This document shows, piece by piece, positions 23,256-34,294 of a DNA stretch of 64,000 bases; position 1 is the first letter of the stretch; each line of letters opens with the position of its first letter. This DNA comes from Lentinus brumalis (Eukaryota > Basidiomycota > Agaricomycetes > Polyporales > Polyporaceae): the NCBI GenBank assembly GCA_001792895.1, contig MARA01000017.1, positions 186,001 through 250,000 on the forward strand, written 5' to 3'. A program made the position numbers and the translations under genes. The notes below the pieces were generated by a model that saw only the letters and a list, made by a program, of their open reading frames with translations, was not told the DNA's origin and did no database searches.

Positions 23256-24838
23256 ATGGTTAACGTGTCGACGACGTTCACCGCCTTGCATTGTTGCAGT
23301 ATGTCTGACGGCGTGGAGTCCGCGGTCAGCCTCGTCTCCGCCTCCTCGAGCACGCCAGATGGTGCCCGCACTGACTTCGCACCCCGCCGGTCTCGCAGAC
23401 GAAGACTCTCATCCGGAGATCCCCCCGACGTCCTCGACATGTCTCTGGTGGCGTCCCACCCATGGCCATGTGGGACCCTTGCACTCGTTCTGGCCTTGAT
23501 GCTGACCCCGGTCCTTTGCGCTGGAGCGGTGGCTGTCTTTGTCTACCGTTGGTCGCGCCGGTCTCGGTCTCAACATGTCTCTGTCTTCTCTCTGGTTGCG
23601 GCTGAGGAAGGTTGCCTTGATCCCACGGCCGATGTCGATGTTCAAGAGAAGGGCGAGGTGCGGACTCGAGACGCGCATGGAGTCAGGCTTGGTGAAGATT
23701 GGAATGCGCTTCCTCGGTGGTCGACGCAAGTGGTTACGGTTCAGGTTAGTCATACCCGTAATACCCTCTCGCCCAAAGGTACTCATACTCATCCGCACCG
23801 CGGACTTGTCTCTAGCCTGCACAACCGGATACACCAGAAGCCTCCTCTAGCCCTGCTGGGCGAAGCCGCAGCATCGGCCCCCTTACCTCTTCTGTCTCCA
23901 TCACGCTCGGTTCCACTATGATGACGACCTGCCAAGCTCGAAAACACGTCGATGGCTCGTTATCAGGCTCTTCTACTCGTAGCGTCGTCTCCACGGTGTC
24001 GCTCGTCAGCTGCGCCGATGCACCCGAGGTTGACTCAGACTACTCTGCCTGTTGGGAGACACAGGCCCCGATCCCGGTGTCGTCCTCCCTGGTGTCCGTC
24101 ACGCTCGACTCCGACTCGGCTGTGGACGTGCCATGCCAACTTCGAAAACACGACTGTTACCCTTCAACAGCCTCATCTAGCGTGGTCTCCACGCCGTCTC
24201 TCGTCAGCTGCGCCTCTACACCCAGCTGCGCCTCCACATCGGATGTAGATCCGGACTCGTCTGCGTGCTGGGAGACACCCACAACGACACCGTCGCTCTC
24301 CATATCCACTTCTGCGACTCCCACCCGGGTCTCAGCCAGCATCTACTCCTACAAGCGACTCTCGTCACCCTTCGCGGATGGCTGTGCGGACAAGCTCCAG
24401 TCGATGGACGTGCCAGCCTCAGCCTCGGACTTCGCGTCCCCCACGTCGCGTATGAAGTCCAGGACCCTCTCGTCCCCGAGGTCATTGGTCGACAGGAAGT
24501 CGATCGCCCGCGAAAGGTCTAGGAGCGTTGGCGTGGGACGCACTCGGCCTGTCTCAGGCGTCGGCCTCGGGTTCAACTATATGCTCGGCTTCGACTTCCC
24601 CTTCGTGGTTGGCGACGACGTCACAGGCTCTCTTCTCGACGATGACGACAACGATGAGGTTGTCTCGGCTGCTTCGAGCTCGCAGACGATCGGAGCGCTG
24701 TCAGAATCACCCTCTGCTTCGAACGTCTCTGCTCACACTGAGATCGTCAAGGACAACCGCGGACGACTGCTGACGCCAGCAAGCGGCTTTCGGGCCTCGT
24801 TGCGGCGATGGAGATTTCGTTTTCAAGTCTTCAGCTGA
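23256..24838 (+). CDS. Ser-rich single-pass membrane protein with internal repeat, unknown function
   Basis: Two exons (23256-23744, 23816-24838) give 503 aa; in-frame ATGs at 23220 and 23304 are alternative starts. One strong hydrophobic segment, LALVLALMLTPVLCAGAVAV, is followed at once by a basic stretch WSRRSRS, so it is probably a type I or III single-pass protein with a long C-terminal tail. The tail is Ser/Thr-rich and contains two related modules of roughly 60 residues, each with SLVSCA, an acidic VD-D segment, SACWET and a Ser-rich end. A late LLDDDDNDE acidic patch lies near the C-terminus. I recognise no family. The second exon has coding-type third positions throughout. Confidence 0.7.
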
Positions 24839-25148
24839 AGCTCATCGGCGATGGAGGGAGTCAGGTGGACGCATGCTTTATGAGGTAGAGGTACAGGGTC
24901 ATCGCTCTCCTAAGGAGGTCTTCGTGTACGCCCTGTGATTCATCTCGCGTCTCGCATCATGCTCTCGTGGAGGTCGGTAATTTTGTCTACCCTCTTCATT
25001 ATGCTTCCTTCCATCTGTTTTGTTGTACAATGACATCGGTTATCATTCTCCCCGGTGCACATGAAGACTTTCAATCGGACCTACCATCTCGCGAATACGC
25101 ATCGCAGTCATCCTGCTTCCCTTCGCTAAGCCTCTTCCCCCGGTTGAC

Positions 25149-25458
25149 TTACTTCTTGATCGCCAGATCCTCCGAACACGAGGAGTACTCCTCCACCACC
25201 TTGGCGTGCGCCGCGGCGGCATCCGACAAGAAGTTCACCACATCGCGACCCAGGGGAAGCCGAGGAGGCGGGCTGGCCAGCCTTGACAGCTCGAACACTT
25301 TCTGCACGCCCTTGGCGGTGTCGTTCAGCTCGAGCGGCACGGTCTCGGGATGCTTGTACAGTACATCTAGCGCATGGACGCCCTATACTTACTTTGCCGT
25401 TCTGTAGAACATGTCGTCATTGATGCCATGCGACGGGCAGGACACCATTGAGCGGCAT
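25149..25458 (-). CDS. Possible small gene, unknown
   Basis: The exon 25149-25357 encodes a coding-like stretch starting VLYKHPETVPLELND and ending with SEDLAIKK, with strong G/C third positions. The acceptor at its start fits a 79-bp intron and a 13-nt first exon beginning at 25458, but other upstream structures are possible. No family is recognised. Downstream 24839-25148 appears to be untranslated sequence between convergent genes. Confidence 0.4.
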
Positions 25459-25807
25459 CGCAAGGTTCGGACTTGGAAGTCGAGGTCGGGCAGTCGAAGC
25501 CCAAATAGTCCCAGAATCACGGCGTTTATCGCAGTGGTTAGTGTGAAGGGAGCGCGCCTAATGCCGCAGCCGTGTCGTGGGAAACGCTGACGGTGACAGC
25601 AGCGACGAATTTCGTAACTTGCACATCCCTCCGTGTCGTCGACAACACGCTGCCTGCTATCTTACCTTTCGACGCTGGGAACTCGAGCGGCAGCATCTGT
25701 AACTCATGCTATATGATCAAGCCACTGTCGCACTGGTATGTACTCATATAAAAATGCCTTGTGGTCTCGTCGAGGGTTTGCTGATAGCACTGTGCGATCT
25801 TTCAGCG

Positions 25808-27932
25808 ATGTGGCTACTGAACACTGCGTCTGGAGAGCTGAAATGGTTCGCTAAAATACCACAAGAAGGTTATATGATATTGTCCCATGTGTGGACAGCC
25901 GAGGAACAAACCTTCCAGGACGTACAGGCGTTGAAGATCGCCGGCGGACTGTCTGCCGCTTCCACGAAGATACGCGATTGCTGCGCCTTCGCACGACGAC
26001 GAGGATACGACTGGGCGTGGATTGATACATGCTGTATCGACAAGACAAGCAGCGCCGAGCTATCAGAGGCGATCAACTCCATGTTCCTGTGGTACCGCGA
26101 AGCTGATGAATGCATCGCGTTTCTTCAGGACGTTGACGAGACGGAGGACCCATATACGAAGGACTCTCGGTTCCGCAAGAGCAGGTGGTACACCCGGGGC
26201 TGGACACTGCAGGAACTCATCGCTCCGCGTCGCTTAATCTTTGTCTCGAAGAACTGGCGCGTCATCGGAACAAAGAGGAGCCTAGCCGACCTGGTCGAGG
26301 AGATCACGAACGTCGACTTCGATGTTCTCACCTTCAGGCGGACGCATGCGAGGGTCAGCGTTGCCCGGCGCATGTCTTGGGCGGCGAATCGCCAGACAAC
26401 GCGGGAAGAAGACCGTGCATACTCCCTGCTTGGTATCTTCAACGTCAGCATTGCCACAGTATACGGAGAGGGCGACAACGCCTTCATCCGTCTACAAGAG
26501 GAGATCATGAAACAGATCCCTGACCAGAGCATCTTCGCATGGGGTCCTCCGATGCTCCGAGACATCAGCGCCTTCTCGCGGACAGTAGCCTCTCCAGGGA
26601 AGCGGCACCTCCGAGCTTTGCTCGGCCTCTCCCCGGACTCGTTCGCTAGCGCCTCTGAGATTGTGCCGGTACCACCAGAAACCGTGTCGAAGCGACTGGG
26701 TGTCAAGGTCCCGCCTCTCCACTTCACCCTCACGAGCTACGGGATGCACGCCCGGATTCCGATGATGAAGGCTCCTGGGAGCCCCTCGGACAAGCCCGTG
26801 TGGCTGGCTGCTCTTGCCTGCGCGGACGGCGCGGGGAACCTCGTTACTCTGATTTTGCAACCGCAAACGGAGGAAACGGAGGACCGCTTCTTCGTCGGTG
26901 TCTCCGTCTTCGTCGCTCAACAGCTCCACACAGCCGCTATCCACTGTGACGACTACCGGACAGTCTCGCTTGATGTAGCTCCCGGGAGGGTATTCCCGTG
27001 GAGTTCCTCCTCGGCGAAGATGCGGGAGGTGCACATACCTCACCGTCTGGACACGCTCAACTTCGACTACGCCCACGACGCGCAGAAGTCTGCGAGGGAG
27101 AAGAGGCGGTGGTCTGGCATCATCACGGCTCCATGCGAGCTCGTCATTCCTGCCTGGCATGTCGAGAAGCTATCCAGGGAGAGCGGATTCACACTGGTCG
27201 CCTCTGATCCCGGAGAGTCGTCACTCTTCTTTGAGGCTGCGCGTTGCGAACCCCAGGAGTTACATCTGGCTCATGCGGCGTCCGGAGAGGTCATCGTTGT
27301 GACACTTGTTCCCTGCTCAACGAATACCTGTGCGTATACGTGACACGCCACTCAGCCCCGAAGCGTACTCAACGCACACACCTACAGCTTTCCCATACAT
27401 CCACGCATCAGTCTTCCTCAAAGATGCAAACACATGGAGCACCATGACACTCGCTGCGCCTGGAGACTCAGATTGCGCCTCCGAGCACGTATCGGATTGG
27501 GAGCAATACTCAAAACGGTTCGACCTTGGGCGGTGGACCGTCATGCTCGTGTTCGAGACGCTCAACTTGCAGCTCCGCGCGTTGGTAGACCCTGACCATA
27601 ACGGACGTGCTCTATACTCCCTCCGTGTGCATATTACCCCCAGCCACACCTCCTCATCCGGCTTCTCGGGCTCAGAGAAGACGGTCAGCATGCACGGCAA
27701 GATCGCCGCCTCGAACTCGTCCATAGGTGCATCATCTTCGGTGCGGGATGAGAGTCAGCTTTCGGACCCTGTTGGTGGAGCTCGAGGGTGGAAATATTGG
27801 GACGGACACGTAGGCCAGCGCCCTCCAAAATGCATGGATGCGGCTGTAGCTGCTCCTGCCACTAGACCCGGGTTCTCCGTGAGACACTTCCGTGACCATG
27901 TGAAGGATCTCGTCTCGAGACCATTACGATAG
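25808..27932 (+). CDS. HET-domain (heterokaryon-incompatibility-type) protein
   Basis: Two exons (25808-27329, 27388-27932) give 688 aa. The HET domain starts at once: GYMILSHVW, then CAFARRRGYDWAWIDTCCID, the INSMFLWYREADECIAFLQD block, WYTRGWTLQELIAPR and the closing EDRAYSLLGIFNV with YGEGDNAFIRLQEEI. This is the usual basidiomycete layout, where the domain lies at the N-terminus and a poorly conserved region follows. In ascomycetes HET proteins trigger cell death after fusion of unlike mycelia; in mushrooms these proteins are numerous and mostly untested. The start at 25808 (MWLLNTAS) matches the family; an in-frame ATG at 25706 adds unrelated residues. The donor at 27330 (GTGCGT) keeps the frame open into exon 2. 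Confidence 0.9.
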
Positions 27933-28145
27933 ACGATGCCAGATGCACTACGGGCGCGGACTCGTGCCACAGTCCGGGCTTCCGAGGCTTGTCACAAGGT
28001 CCTAATAACGGTATTGGTCAGGAGGAAGGAATGAGAAGGCGAAGTGGAAGCGTCTCGAGTTTCTTATAGCCTCTCCCAGCATCAACCCTCTCCCATTTCC
28101 CCGCCGCCCTCCACTTACACACACATCCGCACACACCTCAGCCCT

Positions 28146-29147
28146 ATGTTTGACGAACAAGGTGGCACGAAGTCTGGCTACCGCCTCGAATACGCCAGGA
28201 GCGGACGCTCGAAGTGTTCAGGTGAGCCAACATTAATTCCTCCCGTTGCGCCCAGCGCGTGCCCCGGTTCTCATAGCGTCTCACGCGTCGCTGTTGCGTC
28301 ACAGGCCCGACGCCGTGCGTATCTCTCTGGTTCTCTCGGTGATTCTTCGATACCTACGTTCCTCCAGATGCAAGGGCACCACGATCGAGAGGGGCGAGTT
28401 GAGGTTTGGGAGGACCCCCGATAATGGCGCTTACAGTCTGGTCCCGACCGACGGAGGCCACCATACAATTTGGTCCGCACGGTCTACCTGCCTTTTTGAG
28501 CGTGTTTTAGTCCGCAAAATGGGCGTCTAAGCGACTTTTGCGTCACGTGGGATCTTATTTTGCCCTGCAAGCGCCCGATTTCGGGCGCTACATACCATAT
28601 TAGGCAACTAGTCCGCACTTGGTACCAGACTGCCGACCCCCAAGCCCCATACAATTTGGTCCGCCATGGGACCAGACTCTACACCTCCGGGTCCCATACA
28701 ATTTGGTCCGCACGCGGCCCAGGGTGTAAGCGCCGTTATCGGGGGTCCTGGTTTGGGTCCTTGGTGAATATCAAAGGAATCACGTGCTTGTGAGTCTATC
28801 CTCCCTTCACTGGCTTCATGGATTCTTCGCGATGCGCGACTGTATGCACCAGCATATATATCGCAGGAGCCGCCCCGATGGCCTGAAGGTGGTTTGGCTA
28901 ACTATATGTCCAACCACACAGCCAATGGCGCCATTGGCGATGCGTTACCGCTCGCATCCTGACCAACGCCAAGAAGTCGTTCAACGACGCCGACGAGCTT
29001 GATGGCTTCGAGGACCTCGACGACGAGGACCAGGAGCGTATCAAGAAAGCTTGGGACATGGGTCACGTACCGCCTGAAGACGTTGGCGAGACCGCGATGA
29101 AGGGCGACGGTGAGGATGAGGAGGATGACGCGGAAAGGCAGCGATGA
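28146..29147 (+). pseudogene. PARP-type zinc-finger protein gene, split by a MITE
   Basis: Exons 28146-28221, 28305-28314 (10 nt), 28368-28410 then 28758-28789, and 28922-29147. Skipping the 347 bp of MITE plus second target copy, they form one 128-aa frame. It shows the zinc-finger core with KCSGPTPC (C-x5-C), GELRFGSLVNIKG, and WRHWRC (H-x2-C), then the KSFNDADELDGF segment and an acidic tail. Relatives in agaricomycetes are small PARP-finger proteins without a catalytic domain. The insertion lies in exon 3 between G-F-G and S-L-V and introduces a frameshift and an in-frame stop, and no good splice pair removes it. This copy is therefore probably inactive. Confidence 0.85.
28411..28749. mobile_element. 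MITE, hAT-like by target duplication, 339 bp
   Basis: The ends are 25-bp inverted repeats with one mismatch (28411-28435 and 28725-28749), beginning AGGACCCCCGATAA. The 8-bp direct repeat GGTTTGGG flanks it at 28403-28410 and 28750-28757. Inside are three direct copies of CCATACAATTTGGTCCGC (from 28461, 28647 and 28694) and a short hairpin GCGCCCGATTTCGGGCGC. It has no coding capacity. An 8-bp duplication is typical of hAT elements, so it is presumably mobilised by an autonomous relative elsewhere. Confidence 0.9.
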
Positions 29148-29334
29148 AGATAGATTACGACATAGTAAGGATGATTGTCTCACTCTATCAATCTGTGGCA
29201 GCCGTACACACCAGACTAAGGCATGACTATCTTAGGCTCACATTGTCTGTGCAGACCATGATCCGAGTCCCTGCTGTTATCAATCATGTCACTTCCTACT
29301 TTGTGTGCGAGAGATGCACCTCCGTCCGCGTCTC

Positions 29335-30544
29335 TCAAGAGTGGGCCACCCTGCGATGAGCAAGATGAGCTGGAGCACACCAAGGCTCAGTGTCAACAAC
29401 GAGCACGTACCCGACTTCCCAGAGCCCGTCACTCGGGATGCAGAGACCTTCGGACGAAATAGGTTGAGTGGGCGGCAGACAGGTGCTACCCGCCGCAGAG
29501 GCAACTTGTGCCTGTGAGGTGAGTAGCGGAGTTCAGTACGAGCGTGTTATCAAGCGTACAAGAGGCCAGCTCACCAGAGACAGCCAACAGTATGTCAGCG
29601 GCTGCGGGCTGACGTTCTCGAAGAAGAACCTGCAGGTTCCGAAGGAGATTGTTTGAACGTGGTTGGACTCGACCGTGAAGTTCGGATCTGGGCAACGAGG
29701 TGAGGGTCGGGAATCGTCATTGTCGAACGAACGACGCAACGCACCTATCTGGCCGTTGAGGATAGTCACCGTGTTTACGAGCTGTTGGCAATCGTCGGTG
29801 GTAGGCGGGAGTCGGCCCACGTCCCCGCAAACCGTCGTGCCTGAGATGATTCTAGTAAGGCTCTCCCCAAGCTATCAGCGAGCCGACGACTTACATATCT
29901 CTCCACAGACGTTCGCGGCAGTCGAACTCGGGCTTGCAGCGGTGACGGTCTCGGTGACCGTGGCAGTTGCAGTCTCCGTCTCGCTCTCAACGATGGTCGT
30001 CGCGCTCGTCTCGGTGGATACTTCCGTCACAGTTGCCGTGTCCGTGGAGGTGGTCGTGGACACGCTCACAGAGACCGAGGTCACCGTGGAGGTAGCAGTC
30101 GTCGCCTTCGTCACCGTCTTCGTCGTTGTCTTGTTGGGCGGCTTTGGCGGGCTGGGCTTTACCGGCGGGCAATCTGGGAAGAACCACCAGAGGAGGCCAT
30201 CTAGCCAGCCAAGGATGCCCCCTCCGCCCTTGTGCGCAGAAGAGAATGGAGAGGTCGGTGTAGCCGCGCCGCAGGAGAACTTGGTGAGTTCCAGAGTCGT
30301 GTTTCCCACTACGAACGAGGACGTCGACACCACCGTTGGGGAGGAGCCACTGCCAGGGCAGATACTGTCATCGTCCGCGCCGGTTCCGTTCCCGGAGACA
30401 AGCTGCCTGCGAACTGCTCAGAGCAGTCAGCACAGTCCTGCGTGATGTGTGCCATGACGTACCATTGTAAGAGGGCATTGCGAGCGCAGCGCTGCTTAGG
30501 GCAGCCGCCAGGACGACGAGCAGAACGGAGAACGTCTTCACCAT
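29335..30544 (-). CDS. Secreted Cys-containing protein, paralogue A (Thr/Val-rich linker)
   Basis: Six exons (30463-30544, 29895-30413, 29745-29840, 29575-29687, 29411-29511, 29335-29350) give 308 aa. It begins with a clear signal peptide (MVKTFSVLLVVLAAALSSAA), followed by a VVSTSSFVVGNTTLELTKFSC domain. Next comes a Pro/Lys stretch and a long Thr/Ser/Val repeat linker with repeated T-V-T and T-E-T steps, probably O-glycosylated. The C-terminal module has NVCGEIC, RLPPTTDDC, SNHVQTISFGTC and CLPPTQPISSEGLCIP, ending in VAHS. I know no named family. Two paralogues lie next to it on the same strand. Confidence 0.82.
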
Positions 30545-31888
30545 GCTTGCTGCTTGGAGTCTGTCGGAGCGTTGTGCCAGTGGGCTTGCAGAAGAGTCGA
30601 CTAGCGCGCAAGGAAGGGTCTTCCTGTTCGCTGAGCATTTCTGCTGAACCTTGCACGGTATTTATATTTGCTCGACAGCTCCTCACATTACTTATGCCAC
30701 GGATTTTACGCGCGCGATGTCTCTATGAGACACGAAGAGCTCGAGATGATCATGCTCGATGTTTGATTGGCGTGACAGCTTCCAAGCCAGGGGCAAGGGG
30801 AGTCGATGAGTTCGTTTTGAATGTGCGGGGTAAACGGGGCTACAGTTTCGGCTCACAGGTTGCGGACGGCGATTGACTAGCCGACTTCGGAAGGGATTCT
30901 CGACTTCAACGCACCCAGCGGGGCTCAGGGACCCCGCGTGATGCTCGCTGCCGATTTACGTCCTACATCGATGCCCCGTTTGCCCGAGGTGCGAGGCTTA
31001 GGCTATCGATCGCCGAGGTTCGCAACTCATAGAAGACTGTTCGAAGGGCGGCGTGCATGGCCATAGGGTCGATCCAACTCCCTTTCGTTTCGGGGAGTCG
31101 GAGACGCGGCAGGCCCATACCAAGGCCGAAGAGCCAGACAACAGCATCAGGTATTCCTCTGTTACTTCTCTGACGGAGGCTGACTGATGCATGATAGCCT
31201 GGCACTGCATAGGTGTGGAAGCTGCATTAGAACGACAGCGGGAGTAGCGAAGAAGTCATCTCGAGCGATTATGGCCGCATGATTGTTGGAAACACCGGCT
31301 TGCCATCGTGGGTGCGTCCCTTGCGTTATTCGCGGAATATCCGGAAGCACTGGCAAATGAGATGCTGACATTACGATGCTGGCCACAGTATCTCCACTGG
31401 TACTTCTTAGTATGCTGACAGCAGTGCGCTTTCCCAGCTTTTCCCAGTCAGATCTCAGGAGAGATCTACATAGAAGGGACCAACGACGGCCAGCGGCATT
31501 AGAGTACCTGCCGTGATCGACAGCAAGTCGACGCACCGTCGCCGCCGCGTCGGACTCGGACATGGCACGATTAACCCCGCATTCAAGGGACCGAGCACGG
31601 CCAGCGTAATTGACCGGCGGCGAGACTGCCAGGCACACGAAAGGACACGATTAATCGCCCGTAGACGTTCTATCACCGGCATCTGCTAGGAACACGGTCA
31701 CTTGTCGCCGGGCCTCGAGTGCAGTCGGCATCGTACAATCGTCTTCTATGAATTCGCAGCAGAGCATCTGAGCAGCAAACTGGTCACATTGACAAAAGCA
31801 CGATGACTGTGATGTCCAAAGGCCGAAAATATACATAGAGATAGAGACGACATTCGCAACCCGAAGGGAACGCTAGCTCCAGAGTAGC
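30545..31888. other. Intergenic region, nothing recognised
   Basis: About 1.3 kb between paralogues A and B. It should contain the promoter of A next to 30545 and the 3' region of B. The open frames are short and lack splice support. Confidence 0.55.
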
Positions 31889-33266
31889 TCAGGAGTGCGC
31901 GACGCTGGGAAGAAAGACAACCATGAGCGTTCTGACAACTTACGAGGCGGATCCAACAGCAGGAAAACTCACACGATGCGCCACAATCCATCGTTCGGGA
32001 TGCAGAGGCCCTCGGAGTTGATGGGCTGAACAGGCGGAAGACAAGCAGCGGCAGCTCCAGACGCCGCTTGTACCTGTATCACACAATTGGATCAATCTGG
32101 AGCCAATACGAGTGACGGAGAAGCTGATGCTCACGAAGGACTGCCAGCAGGAGGACTCCGGCTGGGGCGAGACATTCAGGAAAGAGAACGCGCAGGTGCC
32201 GAACTCGAGTGTCTGCACGTGGTTCGGGGCGACTTCGAAGGTCGGGGCTGTCATAGAACGGGAATAGCGGGGTGATTAGCAACTAGCGTATAGCTCGGGG
32301 ATCCACAGCTTCGGGTTTTCGAACAAAAGGGGCCTGAGGTGAGGGGAGGGTAGAAGTGGGGAAGTAAGGGACCAATGGGAAGTGACCGGGCGCAGGGAGA
32401 CAATAGTGCGGGAATAACGGGAGCGACGCAAAAGCGGAGAAATGTGTGATCTAGGCAGCAGAGACACTCACTAATAGAGCCTTGCAGAATAGTGGAAGCA
32501 GCCACGATAGTGGCGCAGTCGTCGGTCGTCGGAGGCAGCACGCCGCTGTCTGCACAAACGTTCGAGCCTATGGACGAGATACCGGCGTCAGCTTGCCTCA
32601 CACGGACATGTTCAAATGACCAACAACAAATCACGCACATATTTCGCCACAGACATTGTTGACCGCGGTTGGCGTAGAGGCAGGAGCGGAAGCGGTCGCC
32701 GACGAAGACGGAACAGTGGGAGGGTCGGTGTTAGGGCCGGTCCCCACACTGCTCGAGGACGACGGAGCAGAGGGCTGGGTTTGGGTCCCCGGGCCAGTTC
32801 CGAAGCTGGTCGAGAACGACGGGGCGGCGGGAGCGGGGCTAGAGTTGGGGCTGGTCCCTTGCCCAGTGCCACTTCCAGTTCCACTACCAGTGCCCGAACC
32901 TGTCCCGGACCCAGTGTCAGTGCCAGTTTCCGGAGCCTGTACCCGTTCCCATACCGTTGTTACCCGAGCCCGTTCCTGTTCCTGTCCCCGTACCACTCCC
33001 GCCGGGCGGGGTGCCAGAAAAGCTGCGGAAGGGCCCGTCGCACGAGAAGGTCTTCAGCTGCACCGTCTTGTCCCCGACAGCGACTGACGAAGTCTTGACG
33101 ACCTGCGCGCCGGCGCAAGGTGCGATCGACGTGTCCCGACCTGCCCGACCCCCATAACGCATGTCAGATACGAGCACAGATGAAAGGGGAGGAACGCACG
33201 AGTGACGAGACCATAGCTGCTCGCAGCGAGCGCGAGAGAGATGAGGGTTGCACGGATGAACTTCAT
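31889..33266 (-). CDS. Secreted Cys-containing protein, paralogue B (Gly/Thr-repeat linker), apparent frameshift
   Basis: Six exons: 33200-33266, 32639-33140, 32472-32567, 32135-32247, 31973-32073, 31889-31904. Signal peptide MKFIRATLISLALAASSYG, then KTVQLKTFSCDG, a G-T-G-S-G repeat linker, and the same C-terminal module as A (NVCGEI, GVLPPTTDDC, APNHVQTLEFGTC, CLPPVQPINSEGLCIP, VAHS). Exons 3 to 6 are 96, 113, 101 and 16 nt, identical to A and C. The summed coding length is one base too long: the frame breaks in the linker at the T run 32927-32929, where removing one base gives 297 aa. Either an assembly error or a recent lesion. Confidence 0.78.
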
Positions 33267-34294
33267 ACTTGCTGGCTTCGACGGAGTCGACGTTCGGACT
33301 GCGCCCGGACATCCACCTTATAACCAGTCGCCCAAAGTATTTTGCATCCTCAGGAGAGCAATACTGGCGCCGATCACAGGCCGGCTGTGAATGATGTAAG
33401 GGATGCAAGAGGCACGACAGCGCGTCGGACACGCCTTCGAGCTCTTTCGAGAGCTGCACCACCAAACTCGTTGACGAGCAACGTGTCTGAAGACGCTTTG
33501 GAACGACCGGCTGCGGTCCATTGAGTAGTCATGTTCCGGTGTGTACGGGTCCTCGTTCCTCGCTATGTGCAGAAGATCAGGTACTCGATGCGAAAGTGCC
33601 AGCCCTGTGCGATGCTACATACTTACTGTCTACGAGAGACCCGGAGCTAAAGTGCACCCGCAAGGGACACGGCCCTTTGGCATTGTGCTTCCAAAACAAA
33701 CTGTTCCTGGTATGGGGTGCCCCAGACGTCTATTCCTCGGAGACTTCACGTCTGATGAGACTCCGGGAGTCCGAACCTGGCTGTGAGATCGCGAGGCGAT
33801 GCGCGAAGCGCGTCCCTTCTGACGTTGGACCTTGTAATCAGACATGAACGGTCGCAGAATGAACGACAGGCAACAGACTACAGTACGTACTAGATTGGCG
33901 ACTTGCATCGCCCGTATCAGCTGCCATTCTCAGGCCGCATGCCCCTCGACTCGTTCAGATACCTCCGAGACAGGAGTCTGATGCATATGTTGACCTGAGT
34001 GCCATGAGCGGAGAGCTTACCCTGGACGCATGAGAGTTCGGAGCAGGTCATCTACAAGCGCCAGTGGAGTCCATATGTGTTCAGTACCCAATTTAGACTT
34101 CCCCTTCATGAAGCTTGAGCTTGAGCTTGAAGCTCCAGCGGCGCCGTAATAGTCGCACAATGACCGTCCTTCTCAATCAACATTACTAAAAGCTAGTACT
34201 CGAGCATCAAAGCCCCATATATTGCACAACTTCCAAAGTATACACGCTCGCAACGATGAACCTCCTACTTGACACCGAAAGACCGAACAATTAC
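33267..34294. other. Intergenic region, nothing recognised
   Basis: 1.0 kb between paralogues B and C with no convincing coding signal. Confidence 0.55.

Noticed and set aside
29663..30445. 260-codon plus-strand frame opposite paralogue A
   Set aside because: It is the antisense of the Thr/Val repeat and spans the introns of the real gene.
32656..33087. 143-codon plus-strand frame opposite paralogue B
   Set aside because: It is the antisense of the Gly/Thr repeat linker; the minus strand carries the signal peptide, splice sites and paralogues.
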